Assembly (NCBI RefSeq): GCF_004359575.1
Contig: NZ_SCWF01000003.1
Span: 1-64,000, forward strand
Direction of reading: 5' to 3'
Length of the DNA: 64,000 nt
Source: Macrococcus bovicus
GTDB lineage: Bacteria; Bacillota; Bacilli; Staphylococcales; Staphylococcaceae
Shown in pieces: positions 1 through 10,458 of the stretch. A program made the position numbers and the translations under genes. The notes beneath the pieces were generated by a model. The model was not told the DNA's origin and made no database searches. It saw only the letters and a program-made list of their open reading frames with translations. Position 1 is the first letter of the stretch; each line of letters starts with the position of its first letter.

Positions 1-10
1 TTCTCACCCT

Positions 11-126
11 GTCTGGTGATGATGGCAGAGAGGTCACACCTGTTCCCATACCGAACACAGAAGTTAAGCTCTCTAGCGCCGATGGTAGTTGGACTTACGT
101 TCCGCGAGAGTAGGACGTTGCCGGGC
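11..126 (+). rRNA. rrf: 5S ribosomal RNA
   Basis: The sequence has the conserved Staphylococcaceae 5S features, including the CCGAACACAGAAGTTAAG core and a 3' GAGAGTAGGACGTTGCC stretch. The two ends pair (about 9-17 with 120-128) to form helix I. It is the distal end of an rRNA operon whose 16S and 23S genes lie upstream of the window. Mature ends are estimated to within a few bases. Confidence 0.96.
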
Positions 127-140
127 AGTTTTTTTATTTA

Positions 141-215
141 TCCACAGTAGCTCAGTGGTAGAGCTATCGGCTGTTAACCGATCGGTCGTAGGTTCGAGTC
201 CTACCTGTGGAGCCA
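141..215 (+). tRNA. tRNA-Asn (GTT)
   Basis: Complete cloverleaf: acceptor TCCACAG (141-147) pairs with CTGTGGA (205-211), anticodon loop carries GTT, and CCA is encoded. It lies 13 bases after the 5S gene and is the first of six tRNAs co-transcribed with the rRNA operon. Confidence 0.96.
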
Positions 216-287
216 GGCCCCTTGGTCAAGCGGTTAAGACACCGCCCTTTCACGGCGGTAACACGGGTTCGAATCCCGTAGGGGTCA
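216..287 (+). tRNA. tRNA-Glu (TTC)
   Basis: Acceptor GGCCCCT (216-222) pairs with AGGGGTC (280-286), anticodon TTC in the loop CTTTCAC, discriminator A. CCA is not encoded. It directly abuts the preceding tRNA-Asn. Confidence 0.95.
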
Positions 288-290
288 TTT

Positions 291-366
291 GGAGGATTAG
301 CTCAGCTGGGAGAGCATCTGCCTTACAAGCAGAGGGTCGGCGGTTCGATCCCGTCATCCTCCACCA
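291..366 (+). tRNA. tRNA-Val (TAC)
   Basis: Acceptor GGAGGAT (291-297) pairs with ATCCTCC (356-362), anticodon TAC, CCA encoded at 364-366. This is the wobble valine tRNA that can read most valine codons. Confidence 0.95.
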
Positions 367-396
367 TTTTAAAATTCATCCTTATATATATAAGCT

Positions 397-480
397 GGAG
401 GGGTAGCGAAGTGGCTAAACGCGGCGGACTGTAAATCCGCTCCTTCGGGTTCGGCAGTTCGAATCTGCCCCCCTCCACCA
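397..480 (+). tRNA. tRNA-Tyr (GTA)
   Basis: Class II tRNA with a long variable arm (TCCTTCGGG region), acceptor GGAGGGG pairing with CCCCTCC (470-476), anticodon GTA, CCA encoded. Confidence 0.95.
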
Positions 481-484
481 TTAT

Positions 485-559
485 TGGGGTATAGCCAAGC
501 GGTAAGGCAACGGACTTTGACTCCGTCACTCGTTGGTTCGAATCCAGCTACCCCAGCCA
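485..559 (+). tRNA. tRNA-Gln (TTG)
   Basis: Acceptor TGGGGTA (485-491) pairs with TACCCCA (549-555), anticodon TTG, CCA encoded at 557-559. Confidence 0.95.
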
Positions 560-562
560 TTA

Positions 563-635
563 GAGCCATTAGCTCAGTTGGTAGAGCATTTGACTTTTAA
601 TCAAAGGGTCAGAGGTTCGAATCCTCTATGGCTCA
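563..635 (+). tRNA. tRNA-Lys (TTT)
   Basis: Acceptor GAGCCAT (563-569) pairs with ATGGCTC (628-634), anticodon TTT, discriminator A, no encoded CCA. Last tRNA of the cluster before the terminator. Confidence 0.95.
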
Positions 636-640
636 TCTTA

Positions 641-671
641 AACCATATCCTTAGGGATATGGTTTTTTTTA
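641..671 (+). terminator. rrn/tRNA operon terminator
   Basis: Perfect 10-bp stem AACCATATCC / GGATATGGTT with a 4-base loop followed by a run of T residues. It ends the rRNA-tRNA transcript. Confidence 0.9.
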
Positions 672-729
672 TATGGTAAATCAGATATATATATATATTA
701 TATGGTAAAATATTGAATTTTATACATGG

Positions 730-779
730 TTGCATATTATAAGTCTCTCGTTTAAAATGAAGTTATGAGAACGTTTTCT
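730..779 (+). promoter_or_regulatory. rocF promoter with candidate CRE (CcpA) site
   Basis: TTGCAT (730-735) and TAAAAT (753-758) are separated by 17 bp, a good sigma-A promoter. TGAGAACGTTTTCT at 766-779 matches the published CRE pattern TGWNANCGNTNWCA at 13 of 14 positions and would lie at about +1. Inference: CcpA bound here would repress arginase transcription when glucose is present. Confidence 0.6.
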
Positions 780-805
780 TAAACTTGTTTAAAGGGGATA
801 CTATA

Positions 806-1711
806 ATGAATAAAACAATTGAAATTATTGGGGCACCAAATGCATTTGGCCAGCGTAAATTAGGGGTGAATCTAGGACCAGATGCGATGCGATATGCAGA
901 TTTAGTGTCTAGACTTGAGAACTTAGGTCTTGACGTCAATGATAAAGGAAACGTGTCAAGTCCGGCGATAGATATGAATAAATATCGCGGAGAGCAAGAC
1001 GGTGGACTCCGTAATCTTCCTGAAGTAGTAGAATTCTGTGAAACACTTTGCCATGAAGTCGATGAGACAATAGCAGCTGGAAAGTACCCACTTGTTATTG
1101 GTGGCGATCATTCGATTGCTATGGGAACCATTTCTGGTGTTAAAAAGCATTACAATAATTTAGGCGTCATCTGGTATGATGCGCACGGCGACTTAAACGT
1201 TGCAGATTCATCGCCGTCCGGTAATATTCACGGCATGCCTTTAAGAGCGCTTATCGGTGATGGTCATCCGGACCTCGTCAATATCGGTGGCTATAAGAAC
1301 AAAGTAAAAATAGAGAATATTGTCCTGATTGGTATGCGTGACTTAGATGAAGGAGAAAAAGCTTATATCAAGGAAGTCGGAATCAAGACATATACGATGT
1401 CAGATATCGACAGAATAGGTATGGGACAAGTTATCGAAGAGACGATTGAATATCTTAAGGATACGGACGGCATTCATCTATCACTCGATGTAGATGCTCT
1501 GGATCCAGGGGAGACACCGGGAACGGGAACAACAGTACCGGGCGGTATTTCTTACCGCGAAAGTCATTTAGCGCTTGAGATGCTCCATGACTCACAACGC
1601 GTGACATCAATGGAAATCGTTGAAGTGAATCCACTGATTGATATTTATAACAAGACAGCGAACCAAGCAGTAGAATTACTCGTGACTTTCTTCGGAGATA
1701 AATTATTATAG
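806..1711 (+). CDS. rocF: Arginase
   Basis: Cytosolic arginase, hydrolysing L-arginine to ornithine and urea (arginine catabolism toward proline and glutamate). The 301-residue protein has the manganese-binding motifs of the ureohydrolase family: GGDH at residues 99-102, DAHGDLN at 125-131 and SLDVDALDP at 226-234. The ATG at 806 is chosen because AAAGGGGA (791-798) precedes it; the upstream in-frame TTG at 785 has no ribosome binding site. The gene is monocistronic, with its own promoter and terminator. Position next to the cdaA-glmM-mtl-glmS block matches S. aureus. Confidence 0.96.
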   Translation: MNKTIEIIGAPNAFGQRKLGVNLGPDAMRYADLVSRLENLGLDVNDKGNVSSPAIDMNKYRGEQDGGLRNLPEVVEFCETLCHEVDETIAAGKYPLVIGGDHSIAMGTISGVKKHYNNLGVIWYDAHGDLNVADSSPSGNIHGMPLRALIGDGHPDLVNIGGYKNKVKIENIVLIGMRDLDEGEKAYIKEVGIKTYTMSDIDRIGMGQVIEETIEYLKDTDGIHLSLDVDALDPGETPGTGTTVPGGISYRESHLALEMLHDSQRVTSMEIVEVNPLIDIYNKTANQAVELLVTFFGDKLL

Positions 1712-1715
1712 AAAA

Positions 1716-1742
1716 AGAGCAGCTTCGGCTGCTCTTATTTTT
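1716..1742 (+). terminator. rocF terminator, likely bidirectional
   Basis: AGAGCAGC-TTCG-GCTGCTCT followed by a T-rich run. The UUCG tetraloop is typical of strong hairpins. It lies in the convergent gap with the minus-strand regulator gene and overlaps that gene's stop codon. Confidence 0.88.
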
Positions 1743-2181
1743 TAACTGTTTCGATATGGATTTCATATTGTGTATCACCAGATTTAGATGAAGCTTTTTT
1801 TAGGAATTTCTTTAAATCTTTTTTCAGCTGTGGCAGTTCTTTTTCGTCAATCTGCACTTTCAGCTCTTTTCTCGATTTTTCCTGCTGGTCATCTGGGTGA
1901 AATTGCAGCAGATGATCCGCAGGAATAAAGGCTTTGGCCGTGGGGGCATAGAATTTCTGGATGATACTAATTTTCTGTTCAGTCTTAACAATTTCAATAA
2001 AGCCGTATTTCTCCATCTCTCTTAGATGATAGTGAATCTTTGCACGTGGAATCTCCAGTTCATCAGCAAGCTGCTGGCCGGTCTTTGAAGTATCATAGAG
2101 ACATTCCAGTAACTTGATGCGGAATGGATCACTGATACATTTAAGCTGTGCCAGGTTGTCAATCAGTAAAAAATCCTGCAT
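1735..2181 (-). CDS. ArsR-type winged-helix transcriptional regulator
   Basis: A 148-residue protein with an N-terminal ArsR/HTH_20-type winged helix. The LKCISDPFRIKLLECL segment, the GQQLADELEIPRAKIHYHLREME recognition region (in parts) and the beta-wing KYGFIEIV are all visible. The C-terminal half is charged (KELPQLKKDLKKFLKKASSK) and may be an effector or dimer region. The start at 2181 follows AAAGGAG; the longer in-frame start at 2241 lacks a site. There are no clustered cysteines for metal sensing. The ligand and targets are unknown. Convergent with rocF and divergent from the HTH-TPR gene. Confidence 0.8.
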   Translation of the reverse strand: MQDFLLIDNLAQLKCISDPFRIKLLECLYDTSKTGQQLADELEIPRAKIHYHLREMEKYGFIEIVKTEQKISIIQKFYAPTAKAFIPADHLLQFHPDDQQEKSRKELKVQIDEKELPQLKKDLKKFLKKASSKSGDTQYEIHIETVKK

Positions 2182-2366
2182 GAGAAGCTCCTTTATATAC
2201 ATTGATGTCTTAATTATTAACTTGAATAAGCGCGATGTCAACTTTCTACACGAATAGATATATTTATCCCTACAGGCGTTAACTTAAAATTAGCAAAAAA
2301 ATAGTAACTAAGATGATTATTTTTTTTGTTAATTATTGTATAATAAATCTAAAAGGAGTATATAGA

Positions 2367-3635
2367 ATGGTTGGACAACGAGTAAAGGAATTAAGAAATG
2401 CAGCTAATATGACTCAACAGGAACTGGCAGAAGGTATTATTTCAAGAACTTATTTAAGCTTAATCGAGAAAAATGCTGTCCATCCCTCCACTAATGTGCT
2501 GAAGAAATTAAGTGTTAAATTAAACTGTACGCTTGATGACTTCACCACCATTGCATCAGAAAGAAACTTGAGTCTTCTGGATATTAAGAAAGAAATAAAA
2601 TGGGCGGAAAATAATGTGAAATCAGAGGATTTTTCTCGCCTGGAGGACTTTATCGCGAAAGACTATCAGACACTGGAAAGTATTACTGAATACGAGCGGG
2701 GAGATACTTACTGGATAAGAGCAAGCTATTTCTTCAGTAAAGAAGATTTTGTATCTGCAAGAGAAGAAGTGAATAAAGCCATCAAAATTGTAGAAGGCAT
2801 GAAAGAGGTCAATCTCTACTTGCGTTGTCTTATACTGCTCGCCCGTATCGAATTCGAGGAATACCATACAGATGAAGCAATCAAACAGCTCACGAAAGCG
2901 AATAACGTCACTATTTATGAGAACATTTCTAATACGACTCGTGTCACTATACTGGCACTATTGGGTGAATACTATCGTCTCATGGGTGAAAATCTGGTAT
3001 CTATCAACTTCAATAAAGATGCCCTTGCGCTGAACAAAAAATTGAATACACATCACAAAGGATGCAGTATAGAGAATTCCCTGTTCAAAGCTAAATATGG
3101 GATCAAAAACTATGAATTAGCAGAAAAGCATATCCGACGTGCTATCAAATATGCTGAACTGGAAGACGATCCGATGCAAGAAGCGGGTATAACCACTAAT
3201 CTGGCCATCTTAATGATTAAAACGAAGAAGTATCAAGAAGCTTATAATGAGCTGAAAAAAGCCCTTAAGATTATTGAAGATAATAAAGTTGACCATCCAT
3301 TTGTTCTGACTATTAAATTACGCTACGCCCAGGCTATGTCTCATCTCGGTCAAGTGAAAGAAGCGAAGAAACTTGTCCAGGAGTCTCTTGCAGAAGATTC
3401 AGCTGGCTTTGCTTTCGAAATCATGGGTGATATCTGTGTGATGGAAGGCTATTTGGACACTGCCATTGAATACTTGCATAAGTCAGTGGAAGCAAAGGAA
3501 GAACCGCTATTCAAAACAAGACTTTATCCGAAGCTTGCTGACTTATATCGTAAAGTCGGAAAAATTGATAAATCATTAGAATATTACGAAAAAAGCGTGC
3601 ACTTCTATGATGAACTCGTTACTGACATGATATAA
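2367..3635 (+). CDS. HTH-TPR (RNPP/Rgg-like) regulator
   Basis: Cytosolic 422-residue protein with an N-terminal XRE-type helix-turn-helix (residues 1-60: MTQQELAEGIISRTYLSLIEK) followed by about 350 residues of helical repeats. The late part contains clear TPR signatures (YLDTAIEYLHKSVEAKEE, KIDKSLEYYEKSVHFYDE). This architecture is that of the RNPP/Rgg families, many of which bind secreted peptides. No peptide pheromone gene is visible next to it, so that role is inference. The ATG at 2367 follows AAAAGGAG; a TATAAT at 2339-2344 probably belongs to its promoter. The 31-bp gap to cdaA may allow read-through into the c-di-AMP operon. Confidence 0.82.
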   Translation: MVGQRVKELRNAANMTQQELAEGIISRTYLSLIEKNAVHPSTNVLKKLSVKLNCTLDDFTTIASERNLSLLDIKKEIKWAENNVKSEDFSRLEDFIAKDYQTLESITEYERGDTYWIRASYFFSKEDFVSAREEVNKAIKIVEGMKEVNLYLRCLILLARIEFEEYHTDEAIKQLTKANNVTIYENISNTTRVTILALLGEYYRLMGENLVSINFNKDALALNKKLNTHHKGCSIENSLFKAKYGIKNYELAEKHIRRAIKYAELEDDPMQEAGITTNLAILMIKTKKYQEAYNELKKALKIIEDNKVDHPFVLTIKLRYAQAMSHLGQVKEAKKLVQESLAEDSAGFAFEIMGDICVMEGYLDTAIEYLHKSVEAKEEPLFKTRLYPKLADLYRKVGKIDKSLEYYEKSVHFYDELVTDMI

Positions 3636-3666
3636 TGAGGGAGAGTCACAGCATGGAGGAGATGCA

Positions 3667-4485
3667 ATGTACTTTTTAGATTCATTGGGCAATTTAAATG
3701 CCGCTAAAGTCATTATCAGCATCCTCGATTTGTTAATTGTCTGGTATGTTCTCTATTTAATCATCAATGCGATTAAAGGCACCAAAGCAATACAGTTGCT
3801 AAAAGGGATATTCTTCATTTTAATCGGTAAATATGTCAGTCTATTGCTCGGTTTAACGACAACCACTCGATTATTTGATTTTGTACTTGAATGGGGGTTT
3901 CTCGCTGTTATTGTCATATTCCAACCGGAACTTCGAAGAGCACTGGAGCAGTTAGGACGAGGAAGTCTGTTTAAAAGAAGTTCAACTCAGAACATCAATC
4001 AAAAAAAATTAACAGAAGATATGGTGAAGTCAGTACAGTATATGGCTAAAAGACGTATCGGTGCGCTGATTGTCATCGAGAAGACGACGGGACTCCAGGA
4101 TTATATTGAGACCGGTATACCGATATATGCCAATATTTCATCAGAGCTTCTCATCAATATTTTTATTCCGAATACACCTTTACATGACGGTGCAATGATC
4201 ATTCAAGGTGATAAGATTGCAGTAGCAGCCAGTTATCTGCCACTATCTGATTCTGCCAAGATTCAGAAGAGTTTAGGTACGAGACATCGTGCGGCTGTAG
4301 GCATATCTGAAGTATCAGATGCTTTTACGATCGTTGTCTCAGAAGAAACAGGCGCTATTTCCGTCACTTATAATGGCAGGCTGCGAAAAGAAGTCTCTCT
4401 CGAAGTGTTTGAGGCTTTGTTAACCGAACACTGGTTCAGTGCACAGCTGGATAAGAAGGGCGGTGAAGATCATGTTAGAGACTAA
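3667..4485 (+). CDS. cdaA: Diadenylate cyclase CdaA (DacA)
   Basis: Membrane-bound synthase condensing two ATP into c-di-AMP, the messenger controlling potassium and osmolyte homeostasis and wall stress. The 272 residues comprise three N-terminal membrane segments (about 13-35, 42-62, 70-88) and a DAC domain with the catalytic DGA at 174-176 and GTRHR at 204-208. Preceded by GGAGGA. Its 3' end overlaps cdaR, and it forms the conserved cdaA-cdaR-glmM operon, in which the two downstream products are known regulators of the cyclase. Confidence 0.97.
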   Translation: MYFLDSLGNLNAAKVIISILDLLIVWYVLYLIINAIKGTKAIQLLKGIFFILIGKYVSLLLGLTTTTRLFDFVLEWGFLAVIVIFQPELRRALEQLGRGSLFKRSSTQNINQKKLTEDMVKSVQYMAKRRIGALIVIEKTTGLQDYIETGIPIYANISSELLINIFIPNTPLHDGAMIIQGDKIAVAASYLPLSDSAKIQKSLGTRHRAAVGISEVSDAFTIVVSEETGAISVTYNGRLRKEVSLEVFEALLTEHWFSAQLDKKGGEDHVRD

Positions 4486-5437
4486 ATGGGGACTCAGAAT
4501 CATCTCATTTATACTGGCCTTGGTCCTGTATCTGTCCGTCAATGATATCTTCAACGTCTTCGTGACACAAGAACAGCTGAGTGGCGATGATACAGTGGTT
4601 ATTAATGATGTGCCTGTTGAGACGATCTATGACAAGAAAAATCTTTATCTGTCTGGTGCACCGCAAAGTGTCAATGTCAAAGTGACTGGACCGCAGGCGA
4701 TTGTCAGAAAAACTGAAAGTATGATGGATTTCAGTGTCAAACTGGATTTATCTAAAGATCTTGTGGGAGATCACAAGAAAAATTTTCAAGTTGAAGGTTT
4801 GTCTGATAAATTGACTTATGAAGTGCAGCCGAAGACAACCAATATCACACTAGCTGAAAAAGTGAGCACCACACATGCGGTGGAAGCAGAGATCAATCCG
4901 AGTCGTCTGGCAACGGGCTATGAGTTAGTTGAAAAACAAGTAGACCCTACCCAGGTTTCTATAACAGGCAGCAGTGATGAGATCGCTAAAATAGCTTATG
5001 TCAAAGCAACGCTCAGCAATAGAACAAAAATTTCTGAGACCACGACTGAAGAAGCTGAAGTCGGTGTCTTCGACAGTAATCTTAATAAGCTGGATGTTAC
5101 TGTCAAACCGGCAAAAGTGAAAGTGACGATGAAAGTACAGCCGATTTCAAAAGTCGTCAAGATTGTACCTGTCACAAAGGGAACCTTACCTGCTGGAATG
5201 ACGTTAAAAGGTATCACACTTTCAGACGATGAAGTAGAACTGCAAGGTAAACGCTCGACGCTGGATGGTATCGGTGAAATTGAGGTGGAGGTTAACCTGG
5301 ATACTATTAATGCAGACACTACTCTCGATGAGAAGATTCCACTGCCTAGCGATGTCTCAAAGGTGACACCGAAGCAAGTGACTATAAAAGTAGACGTAAC
5401 AAAAAAGAACAATAAAGGAGTATTGACTGATGGGTAA
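4472..5437 (+). CDS. cdaR: CdaR (YbbR-domain regulator of CdaA)
   Basis: 321 residues: one N-terminal membrane segment (about residues 6-24) followed by three to four extracytoplasmic YbbR repeats, seen as recurring V-x-V-TG-P/S and TTN-I/V-T motifs. Known role: binds CdaA through the membrane and modulates cyclase activity. The ATG at 4472 has GGTGAAGA upstream and overlaps cdaA by 14 bases, implying translational coupling. The gene also overlaps glmM at its 3' end. Confidence 0.93.
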   Translation: MLETKWGLRIISFILALVLYLSVNDIFNVFVTQEQLSGDDTVVINDVPVETIYDKKNLYLSGAPQSVNVKVTGPQAIVRKTESMMDFSVKLDLSKDLVGDHKKNFQVEGLSDKLTYEVQPKTTNITLAEKVSTTHAVEAEINPSRLATGYELVEKQVDPTQVSITGSSDEIAKIAYVKATLSNRTKISETTTEEAEVGVFDSNLNKLDVTVKPAKVKVTMKVQPISKVVKIVPVTKGTLPAGMTLKGITLSDDEVELQGKRSTLDGIGEIEVEVNLDTINADTTLDEKIPLPSDVSKVTPKQVTIKVDVTKKNNKGVLTDG

Positions 5438-6779
5438 ATATTTTGGAACAGACGGCGTAAGAGGCGTTGCAAATAGCGAATTAACACCTGAATTTGCATT
5501 TAAATTAGGACGTTTCGGAGGCTATGTACTTGCGCATAATGGCCATGATAATCCGACTGTATTGGTGGGACGTGATACACGTGTATCAGGAGAGATGCTT
5601 GAATCGGCACTTGTTGCAGGATTATTATCGACCGGCGCTGAAGTAATGCGCCTGGGCGTTATCTCAACACCTGGTGTATCGTATTTAACACGTGAACTGG
5701 AAGCACAGGCGGGGGTGATGATCTCAGCAAGTCATAATCCTGTGCAGGATAATGGTATTAAATTCTTCGGTGCAGATGGATTTAAACTTTCTGATGACCA
5801 GGAAGCGGAAATTGAAGCACTGATTGATGCAGAAGAAGACACAGTACCTCGTCCAACAGGCGTTAATCTGGGTCATACATCTGATTATTTTGAGGGTGGC
5901 CAGCGTTACTTAAGCTTCTTGAAATCAACGATTGAAGGCGACTTAGAAGGCTTGAAAATCGCTCTCGATGGTGCGCACGGTTCAACCTATTCACTCGCAC
6001 CCTTCCTGTTCGGTGACTTAGAAGCGGATACAGTAACGATGGGATGCAATCCAGATGGTAATAACATCAATGACGGTGTAGGTTCTACGCATCCAGAAGC
6101 ATTGGCTGAGCTGGTTGTGGAGAGTGGCAGTGATTTCGGTCTTGCTTTTGATGGCGACGGTGACCGATTAATCGCAGTAGATGAAAAAGGTCAGATTGTT
6201 GATGGTGATCAGATTATGTTCATCCTGGCGCAAGCCATGAGTAAACGTGGTGAGCTGAAGGACAATATGGTGGTTTCTACAGTCATGAGTAACCTCGGCT
6301 TCTATAAAGCGCTTGAAAACTTCAATATTCAAAGCGATAAAACAAAAGTCGGTGACCGTTATGTCGTAGAAGAAATGCGACGAGGCCATTATAACCTGGG
6401 CGGTGAGCAGTCGGGCCACATCGTTATGATGGACTACAATACGACAGGGGACGGCTTATTAACAGGTGTACAATTAGCATCTATCATCAAGCAGTCAGGT
6501 CAGACATTAAGCGAGCTGGCAGGGCAGATGACAAAATATCCACAGCGTTTAGTGAATATCCGTGTGACTGATAAACACGCTGTAGAAGATAATGCAGATG
6601 TGGCAGCAGCCATTAAAGCAGTAGAAGATGAGATGAACGGTGAAGGCCGTGTCCTTGTTCGCCCGTCAGGTACCGAGCCGCTTGTGCGTGTCATGGTTGA
6701 AGCGAAAACAGATGAAGATGCCGAGCGTTTTGTTCATAGCATCGCAGACGTTGTAAAAGAAAAAATGGGATTACAATAA
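5430..6779 (+). CDS. glmM: Phosphoglucosamine mutase
   Basis: Converts glucosamine-6-phosphate to glucosamine-1-phosphate for UDP-GlcNAc and peptidoglycan synthesis. The 449 residues match the usual length. ISASHNP (98-104) carries the phosphoserine (S101); the metal-binding DGDGDR lies near 241-246; the C-terminal phosphate-binding RPSGTEP is present. Start at 5430 with AAAGGAG upstream, overlapping cdaR by 8 bases. GlmM is also a known inhibitor of CdaA, so the operon couples wall precursor supply to c-di-AMP. Confidence 0.97.
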   Translation: MGKYFGTDGVRGVANSELTPEFAFKLGRFGGYVLAHNGHDNPTVLVGRDTRVSGEMLESALVAGLLSTGAEVMRLGVISTPGVSYLTRELEAQAGVMISASHNPVQDNGIKFFGADGFKLSDDQEAEIEALIDAEEDTVPRPTGVNLGHTSDYFEGGQRYLSFLKSTIEGDLEGLKIALDGAHGSTYSLAPFLFGDLEADTVTMGCNPDGNNINDGVGSTHPEALAELVVESGSDFGLAFDGDGDRLIAVDEKGQIVDGDQIMFILAQAMSKRGELKDNMVVSTVMSNLGFYKALENFNIQSDKTKVGDRYVVEEMRRGHYNLGGEQSGHIVMMDYNTTGDGLLTGVQLASIIKQSGQTLSELAGQMTKYPQRLVNIRVTDKHAVEDNADVAAAIKAVEDEMNGEGRVLVRPSGTEPLVRVMVEAKTDEDAERFVHSIADVVKEKMGLQ

Positions 6780-6782
6780 ATA

Positions 6783-6811
6783 AACGCCTTGCAGCTGCAA
6801 GGCGTTTTTAA
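6783..6811 (+). terminator. cdaA-cdaR-glmM terminator
   Basis: Perfect stem AACGCCTTGCAG / CTGCAAGGCGTT followed by TTTT, immediately after the glmM stop. Confidence 0.9.
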
Positions 6812-6823
6812 TTGCTATCCAGT

Positions 6824-6853
6824 AAAAAAAGCCGCTCTTAGTGAGCGGCTTTG
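6824..6853 (-). terminator. mtl operon terminator
   Basis: On the minus strand, AAAGCCGCTCAC and its complement form a stem followed by a run of seven T, just after the mtlD stop. The glmM and mtl operons thus have separate terminators facing each other. Confidence 0.88.
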
Positions 6854-6858
6854 AGTCA

Positions 6859-7968
6859 TTATAATGTTTGATATTTTGCTTCAATTTCTTGAGCTAAACG
6901 GTCATCTATCTTAGCATATTCTTTTAAGAACTGTGCAGGGCCGTGTTCTTTAATATAGTGATCTTTGTCGAAAGCTTCTGGGTCATGCTCATCGGTATAA
7001 CGCATTAAATAGGCAGCCATATTGATTAAACCTTCATGAGGTTTGCCTTCAGCCACTAAATATGACAGAGGCTTAATGATACGGTCTTCAGGACTGATTT
7101 TACGTAGTGGTGAACGGCCGACACGATTTAGGTCATCTGACAAGTATGGGTTCTGGAAGCGGCCGATGATTTTTTCAACGTATGCAGCCTGTTCTTCTTT
7201 AGTGAAATCATATTTGCTTGTTAAGTAGTCGCTTGTTTCGCCTAGTACTTGACGGAGCTGTTCAACGACTTCTGGATCTTTCATGGCTTCATCGACTGTT
7301 GCATAGCCCTTATATTTACCGAAGTATGCGATGAAGGCATGGCCTGTGTTGACAGTCAGTAGTTTACGTTCGATGAAGGGGTGAAGATCCTGGACATATT
7401 TGACGCCTTCAAGTTGCGTCCCATACCATTTCTCTTCTTCAATGACCCATTCAAAGAAAGGCTCAACCATTACATCTAGTGGATTCTGCTGTTTCTGAAT
7501 CGGCACAATACGGTCGACTGCTGAGTTAGGGAAGTGAATATGCTCACCGAGTTCACCGACTTCATCAACAATCGCTTTTTTCAGCTGGTCTGTTGCCATA
7601 ATGGCATTCTCACATGCTACGACATTGACGGGACGAGACGCATCACGCTTAGCCAGAGCAGGGGCGATTGATTTACCGATGATAGGCAGAATATTGACGC
7701 CGACAGCTGTTGTGATTAAATCAGCTTCCATCAATGCCTGCTCTAATTTATCTGATTCTTCAACGCTATGAATCCCTTTAACACCTTCTACTCGCTGACG
7801 CGTCTTGCTTTCTTCAGCGATAATAACATCATAGGCCTGCTCCTTGTTGATCAAGTAGATAATCTGTGAGCTGACATCAGCGAATGTGATTTCGTAGTGG
7901 TTATCATAAAGAACTTTACCGATGAAGCCGCGGCCGATATTTCCGGCACCGAAATGGACAGCTTTCAT
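6859..7968 (-). CDS. mtlD: Mannitol-1-phosphate 5-dehydrogenase
   Basis: Oxidises mannitol-1-phosphate to fructose-6-phosphate with NAD+. The 369 residues have the N-terminal Rossmann motif [14 protein letters not shown] (5-18) and the polyol dehydrogenase catalytic region around [16 protein letters not shown]. The ATG shares its A with the mtlF stop (TAATG), a strong coupling signal. Last gene of mtlA-mtlR-mtlF-mtlD, the same order as in S. aureus. Confidence 0.97.
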   Translation of the reverse strand: MKAVHFGAGNIGRGFIGKVLYDNHYEITFADVSSQIIYLINKEQAYDVIIAEESKTRQRVEGVKGIHSVEESDKLEQALMEADLITTAVGVNILPIIGKSIAPALAKRDASRPVNVVACENAIMATDQLKKAIVDEVGELGEHIHFPNSAVDRIVPIQKQQNPLDVMVEPFFEWVIEEEKWYGTQLEGVKYVQDLHPFIERKLLTVNTGHAFIAYFGKYKGYATVDEAMKDPEVVEQLRQVLGETSDYLTSKYDFTKEEQAAYVEKIIGRFQNPYLSDDLNRVGRSPLRKISPEDRIIKPLSYLVAEGKPHEGLINMAAYLMRYTDEHDPEAFDKDHYIKEHGPAQFLKEYAKIDDRLAQEIEAKYQTL

Positions 7969-8402
7969 TATAGTTCTACCTCCCCGAAGATGGCATTGAT
8001 TTCATCAGCTGACTGGGCATTAATCACACGCTCAACATTCTCTTCCTCTGAGAAAACAATGGCGATCTGAGACAATAAATCTAAATGATCACCGTCTTTA
8101 CCTGCGATACCCACTACTACTTTCACGATATTACCATCCCAGTCGATACCTTCCGGTGCTTGCAGTAAGGTGATACCTGACTTGATCACTTCAGCTTTCG
8201 CTTCGTCTGTACCATGTGGAATCGCAAGGAAGTTACCCATATAAGTGGAAACAATCGCTTCACGTTCTTTCATGGCCTGAATATATCCGGGATTGACAGC
8301 GCCTGCCTCTACTAATTTCTGTCCTGCTGCTTCGATTGCTTCTTCTTTAGATGTAAAATGCTGGTTAACGAGAATATTTTCTGTTGGAATTAAGTTTGAC
8401 AT
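7968..8402 (-). CDS. mtlF: Mannitol PTS EIIA component
   Basis: 144-residue cytosolic EIIA protein that passes phosphate from HPr to the EIIB domain of MtlA. The active-site region [10 protein letters not shown] contains the phosphorylated histidine. It is a stand-alone EIIA, consistent with MtlA in this window ending after EIIB. The start at 8402 has GGAG nine bases upstream. 16 bp after mtlR. Confidence 0.95.
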   Translation of the reverse strand: MSNLIPTENILVNQHFTSKEEAIEAAGQKLVEAGAVNPGYIQAMKEREAIVSTYMGNFLAIPHGTDEAKAEVIKSGITLLQAPEGIDWDGNIVKVVVGIAGKDGDHLDLLSQIAIVFSEEENVERVINAQSADEINAIFGEVEL

Positions 8403-8418
8403 GTTTGATTCACTCCAT

Positions 8419-10383
8419 TTAATAGATTTTTTGGCTGATCTGTTTAATCAGTGTATCTTGCATATGCTGAATGACAAGTTCAGAATTGCTGAATAACTCG
8501 TCAGGTGCTTCCAGATGGGCCATGAGTAAGGTGCTTAACTCGCTGACAAAAGGTCTGGCTGTTGTTTCTTCCGGCAGTAGCATGATAAGCAGGTAAGTGA
8601 CCTCCTGCATGATGCCGTCCATATTTTTCATCTGAACCGGAGAAGTTAAGGTTACCAGTTCAATGAACGGATGAGAAACTGCAGCATGAACAATATGTGG
8701 AAGAGCAACGGGATAACCTGAGAGGGCGAATCCCTGGACTGCTTCTCTTTTGCTTAGCTCATCTGCTACCGGCAGCTGCTTTCTATATTCATCCCAGCTG
8801 GAGATGGAAATCGTCTTGAATTCGATACCCTGTAAAATAGCATCAGATTCAATAACGAATGGTATAACATCATTATACACGCTTCGTTTAGTTGATTGCA
8901 CATGTGACGATACAGAGGTAGAGAAGACCTGCTGCAGCAGGGCCTTGTCTCCTTCCGGTAATAACGGATTGACTATAGTATAGGGCTGACTGATGTCAAG
9001 CCCGACTGTCGACACGATATAGCTGTAACTATCTAGATGAAGAGACTTCAAATCACTGACAGAAGCAAGCTTGGTCACCTGCACAGCAGGAAAATGCTGT
9101 TCTATCTGATTGGCAAGGATTCTACTGGTCCCAAGACCGCTTGTACAGACGACAAGGACACTTGCTTTTGTATTCTTCATGGCACCCCCGAAATGGAGGA
9201 CGAGAAACGCCACTTCATTATCCGGGAAATATACGTCTGGAAATACAGTCTCCAGCGCAGTGCTGATTGACTTGAATAACCGCTCGTAATCCTGCATGAT
9301 CATCGCGGTTAAAGGGTTATAGGTCTCTATTCCCCCGGTCATACGATTTAATGCGGGTACAAGATGAAGAAGAAGCCCTTCTTTCAGAGTGGGATTACCG
9401 GAAAAATCATGATGCATCAGACGGGAGACTTCATTAATCAGCTCATCTGTTGCAGGACTGATATCACTTTCAGCCGCACTCTCAGCGGCTCTACGCTTGG
9501 CGCCCCGTAAGTGCATCGTAATAAAAATGACTTCTTCAAAATCGAAATCAATATCGTAGGCGGCTGATAATGAGCGCGCTAGATTCTGAGCGACCTGAAA
9601 CTCAGGTGTCACTTCCAGCGATTTGATAATATCACTGGAGATTGAAACTTTTTCATTGTTACGGATCCGTTCAATGGCCAGTACAATGTGGATGGTAAGT
9701 GTAAGATAAGCAGTTTCAAGCAGCACATAAGGCAGTTCAGCTAATTCATCCATAAGAAGACGTTCAACGCTGAATATCTGATCGATATCCACTAAATCCT
9801 TAAGACTTGTATCGTTTAAAGTCTGGTAGACAAAATGATCCTCAATGACTGAGTAAACACTCGTAGAATTCAGTTTATCGAGCATGATATCTGCAAGCAG
9901 CTGTCTTTTGTTCACTTCTTCGCCGAATAGCTGCAGGCCTTCGCCACGTTTCTTCTGCAATGTCAGATGATAACGGGTGAGGTCAGGACTGAGTCCATCA
10001 AGCTCCTTAGACAGTTTATTGATGGATACACCAATCTCGCTGGCGAGACTATAAAGTTTGACCGGGTCTTTCGCCCTGATCAAAGTGTAGAGAATAATAA
10101 CTTTCCGCTCTTCAACGGATAAATCGAGCACAGTAGAGGCATCCAGTTGCTCGCTGAGTAAAGCGAGGTCGATATCATCACCGGCAATGCGGAGGCCTTT
10201 ACCGGTCCGCCGGTCAAGGCTGAGATTCATGCGGCTAAGCGTTTCTTCGACAAACTTCAGTTCACGATGGACAGTACGGCTGGAGACCCCCAAGTTCTGT
10301 GCAATCTGATGAATAGACAAAAAGGAGCGTGGACTTTTCAGCAACGACTCGATGATTTTTTTCTCTCGATGACTGATTTGCAT
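8419..10383 (-). CDS. mtlR: Mannitol operon activator MtlR
   Basis: 654-residue PTS-regulated activator. In order: an HTH_11/Mga-type DNA-binding domain (about 1-70), a second HTH region, two PRD domains (about 170-390; histidines in DHFVYQ and MHLRGAK), an EIIB-like domain with cysteine ([11 protein letters not shown], about 405-415) and a C-terminal EIIA-like domain with histidine (ALPHIVH). The start at 10383 (MQISHREK) follows GAAAGGGGTG; the in-frame ATG 33 bases upstream lacks a good site. It would activate the mtl promoter depending on phosphorylation by HPr and the mannitol EII proteins. Confidence 0.94.
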   Translation of the reverse strand: MQISHREKKIIESLLKSPRSFLSIHQIAQNLGVSSRTVHRELKFVEETLSRMNLSLDRRTGKGLRIAGDDIDLALLSEQLDASTVLDLSVEERKVIILYTLIRAKDPVKLYSLASEIGVSINKLSKELDGLSPDLTRYHLTLQKKRGEGLQLFGEEVNKRQLLADIMLDKLNSTSVYSVIEDHFVYQTLNDTSLKDLVDIDQIFSVERLLMDELAELPYVLLETAYLTLTIHIVLAIERIRNNEKVSISSDIIKSLEVTPEFQVAQNLARSLSAAYDIDFDFEEVIFITMHLRGAKRRAAESAAESDISPATDELINEVSRLMHHDFSGNPTLKEGLLLHLVPALNRMTGGIETYNPLTAMIMQDYERLFKSISTALETVFPDVYFPDNEVAFLVLHFGGAMKNTKASVLVVCTSGLGTSRILANQIEQHFPAVQVTKLASVSDLKSLHLDSYSYIVSTVGLDISQPYTIVNPLLPEGDKALLQQVFSTSVSSHVQSTKRSVYNDVIPFVIESDAILQGIEFKTISISSWDEYRKQLPVADELSKREAVQGFALSGYPVALPHIVHAAVSHPFIELVTLTSPVQMKNMDGIMQEVTYLLIMLLPEETTARPFVSELSTLLMAHLEAPDELFSNSELVIQHMQDTLIKQISQKIY

Positions 10384-10458
10384 ATCCACACCCCTTTCTT
10401 CTGGTAGATTATTCAATTACTTGATTCCATTGTAGGACGGATCACATAAGATGTCTAA

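Noticed and set aside
89-406. Protein-coding frame over the 5S-tRNA region
   Set aside because: It lies entirely across rRNA and tRNA genes and has no ribosome binding site.
4996-5499. Minus-strand frame of 167 codons opposite cdaR
   Set aside because: It is a shadow of the Val/Thr-rich cdaR frame and overlaps the glmM start.
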